NCBI RefSeq assembly: GCF_014196765.1
Contig: NZ_JACIEE010000001.1
Span: 248,001 to 312,000 of the forward strand
DNA from: Mycoplana azooxidifex
GTDB taxonomy: Bacteria; Pseudomonadota; Alphaproteobacteria; Rhizobiales; Rhizobiaceae
Direction: 5' to 3'
Length of the DNA stretch: 64,000 bases
Position numbers and translations under genes: made by a program. Shown here in pieces: positions 62,410 through 64,000 of this stretch. Every line of letters begins with the position of its first letter. Within the stretch, counting starts at the first letter, position 1. The notes under the pieces are model-generated. The model did not search any database, was not told the DNA's origin, and saw only the letters and a program-made list of their open reading frames with translations.

Positions 62410-63645
62410 TCAGTCGGCTGTCGCGATGATTTCGGCGAAGCGCTTCTGGGCGTCTTCCGGCGACATCAACCCGCTGGCGAAGAATTCGGAGAACAGGTCC
62501 TCCTTCTGCTTCTGGCTGTCGGCCGACAGCAACTGGTCGGTCCACTGGATGACGTTGCCCTTGGCCAGGATGTCGAGGCCCTTCTTCATGCAGTCGTTGG
62601 CGGCGCCAAGGTCGACGTCGCCGCGCACGGGCAGCGAACCCTTCTTAAGATTGAAGGCGACCTGGGCCTTGGGATCGACCAGCGTTTCAGCCAGCGCCTC
62701 CTGCGCCTTGGACTTCGCCTCGTCCTCGAGCAGCGGGAAGTAGAAGGCATCGCCGCCGGTGGCGATCATCTCGGTGACGCCGAGCCCGGGCAGGCAGCTA
62801 TAGTCCTCGCCGGCCTTCAGGCCAGCCAGCTGGAATTCGCCCTGCGCCCAGTCGCCCATGATCTGGCCGCCGGCCTTGCCGGTGATGACCATGTTGGTCG
62901 CCTGGTTCCAGTCCTGGACGTTGGTGCCCCTGGAAATCCGCCGCGCGTCGTCGGCCGCCTTGAACACCTTGGCCATCTCCGGACCGGCGGCCACCTCGGC
63001 GTTCTTCTCGCCGAACACCTGCAGGAACACGTCCTTGCCGGCAAGCGCCAGCATCAGCACGTCGAAGGCGCCGTTCGCCTGCCAGGCCTGCCCGCCGACG
63101 GCGAGCGGCACGATCCCCGCCTTCTCGAGCGCCGGCGCGGCCGCGACGAGCTCGTCCCAGTTCTTCGGCACGGGAACGCCGGCCTTCTCGAACGCGGCGT
63201 TCGACAGCCACAGCCATTGCCAGGAATGGATATTGATCGGCGCGCAGTAGATCTTGCCGTCGATCGTGCATGAATCGAGCAGGCTCGCCGGCCGGATCAC
63301 GTCCTTCCAGTTGCCCCGCTCGGCCACGTCCGTCAGGTCGCGCATCAGACCTTCCTGGACCAGTTCCTCAGCCTGCCGGCCGTGATTGAACTGCGTGGCG
63401 CCCATCGGGTCGCCGCCGGTGATGCGGCTGACCATGATCGGTCGGGCCGTGCTGCCGGCGCCGGCGATGGCGCCGTCCACCCATTTGTTGCCGGTAGCGT
63501 CGAAGGCCTTGGCCAGCTCGGCGACCGCCGCGGCTTCCCCGCCGGACGTCCACCAATGCGTCACCTCCAGGTCCGTCGCGTAGCTCGCTGCGACCGGAAG
63601 CGCGACAGTTGCCGCCAGAGCGGCAATCGCGGAACGAATTTTCAT
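62410..63645 (-). CDS. Sugar ABC transporter periplasmic substrate-binding protein
   Basis: 411 residues. Sec signal peptide (IRSAIAALAATVALPVAASYA), then a family-1 solute-binding domain beginning DLEVTHWWTSGGEAAAVAELAKAF. The aromatic-rich stretch (HSWQWLWL) probably contacts the sugar ring. First gene of the importer operon, with its own strong ribosome binding site (GGGAGGAG) and three repeated motifs upstream that suggest repression by a LacI- or ROK-type regulator. Confidence 0.95.
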   Translation of the reverse strand: MKIRSAIAALAATVALPVAASYATDLEVTHWWTSGGEAAAVAELAKAFDATGNKWVDGAIAGAGSTARPIMVSRITGGDPMGATQFNHGRQAEELVQEGLMRDLTDVAERGNWKDVIRPASLLDSCTIDGKIYCAPINIHSWQWLWLSNAAFEKAGVPVPKNWDELVAAAPALEKAGIVPLAVGGQAWQANGAFDVLMLALAGKDVFLQVFGEKNAEVAAGPEMAKVFKAADDARRISRGTNVQDWNQATNMVITGKAGGQIMGDWAQGEFQLAGLKAGEDYSCLPGLGVTEMIATGGDAFYFPLLEDEAKSKAQEALAETLVDPKAQVAFNLKKGSLPVRGDVDLGAANDCMKKGLDILAKGNVIQWTDQLLSADSQKQKEDLFSEFFASGLMSPEDAQKRFAEIIATAD

Positions 63646-64000
63646 GAGTCTCCTCCCTCACTGAAACGTTGCAGTAAAAACCTAGAGCAATCGATTTGCT
63701 CGCGCAACCCGCCGTCGCGAGAATCCGCAGAATTTGTACCCGGTCAGCCAGGCGCTGAAATGCTGCAATGCGAAGAACTTTGCGTAATGCCTTGCTTTAA
63801 TTGCACTTTATACGCAACCAATCGTGATCGATAGCACATATTTGCGCAAGCTGTTCAAACAAGCCGGACACAGCATTGACGCTGGCACGCAACCACGGCG
63901 GGCCAGAAAGCCACTCGACCGCCTCACAAGAAGCTAAAAGACGCCTCGACAACCGAACTGTATCGTTTCAGTATGGAAGTGCCATCGACGCAGGAGTGGC
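63646..64000. other. Regulatory region upstream of the sugar transporter operon
   Basis: 355 bases. It contains the operator-like motifs at 63779-63849. Near the right edge, ATG 63973 opens a plus-strand frame (MEVPSTQEW) cut by the window end; it could be the start of a divergent regulator gene, but nine codons are too few to support a call. Confidence 0.45.
63779..63849. promoter_or_regulatory. Three operator-like TTGCG motifs
   Basis: TTTGCGTAA at 63779-63787, TATACGCAA at 63809-63817 (the same motif reversed) and TTTGCGCAA at 63841-63849. Centres are 30 and 32 bases apart, about three helical turns, so bound regulators would line up on one face. Placed 135-205 bases upstream of the binding-protein start. 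Confidence 0.5.

Overview
This 64 kb window is chromosomal DNA of a high-GC alphaproteobacterium of the order Hyphomicrobiales, most likely family Rhizobiaceae (Ensifer/Sinorhizobium, Rhizobium or Shinella type). The evidence is the alaS-recA and cckA-FliO-dksA gene neighbourhoods, a growth-pole-ring (GPR/RgsE) giant coiled-coil protein, a RIME-like palindromic repeat, a malic enzyme-phosphotransacetylase fusion, and an alphaproteobacterial-type SOS box at recA. The genus cannot be fixed by reading alone. There is no rRNA, tRNA, IS element, prophage or CRISPR array; most of the window is core chromosome.

Layout. 1-8.8 kb: 3' end of a sucrose-phosphate-phosphatase-like HAD gene, a membrane diguanylate cyclase, alaS, recA with an SOS-regulated promoter, and a psuK-psuG pair for pseudouridine breakdown. 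8.9-18.6 kb: the cell-cycle hybrid kinase cckA, an orphan FliO-like membrane protein, a zinc-less dksA, a SixA-type phosphatase, the YcjX/YcjF pair and a secreted protein. 17.7-19.5 kb: folP-folB-folK. 19.6-22.2 kb: a DUF922 periplasmic protein, a candidate sRNA/terminator, a [2Fe-2S] ferredoxin with a shortened flavoprotein that lacks the NADPH-binding domain, and an Hpt-domain protein. 22.7-28.3 kb: the 1864-residue GPR/RgsE homologue, built on a long 11-residue repeat. 28.4-34.1 kb: a PilZ-like protein, pseudoazurin, and an Mla-type lipid transport operon (STAS-MlaE, MlaF, MlaD, lipoprotein). 34.3-43.8 kb: a dipeptide epimerase whose 3' end overlaps a convergent MFS gene, an LpxH-like phosphatase, malic enzyme, a divergent HxlR/GST-like pair, a PhyH-type dioxygenase and a DUF2865 protein. 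43.8-51.7 kb: bluB under a cobalamin riboswitch, a CHASE4-GGDEF cyclase, nadE with a TolB-like partner, an LtaS-type phosphoglycerol transferase (CgmB candidate) and an RcnB-like protein.

51.8-63.6 kb is the accessory-looking part. It is a minus-strand cluster of ABC substrate-binding protein, two permeases, ATPase, GH2 beta-mannosidase, sugar isomerase-like protein, Gfo/Idh/MocA oxidoreductase, aldo/keto reductase and GH43 beta-xylosidase. Gaps are short from the binding protein to the aldo/keto reductase; a RIME-like palindrome then separates the GH43 gene. The genes together predict import of a short hemicellulose-derived beta-mannoside or xyloside, cytoplasmic hydrolysis and sugar processing. 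Three TTGCG-type motifs spaced by about three helical turns upstream of the binding-protein gene are likely operators.

Most reading frames lie within genes whose start codons could be refined by ribosome binding sites. Several starts are GTG or TTG (dksA, bluB-linked genes excepted). Very long antisense frames opposite alaS, cckA, GPR and the GH2 gene are artefacts of GC-rich codon usage.
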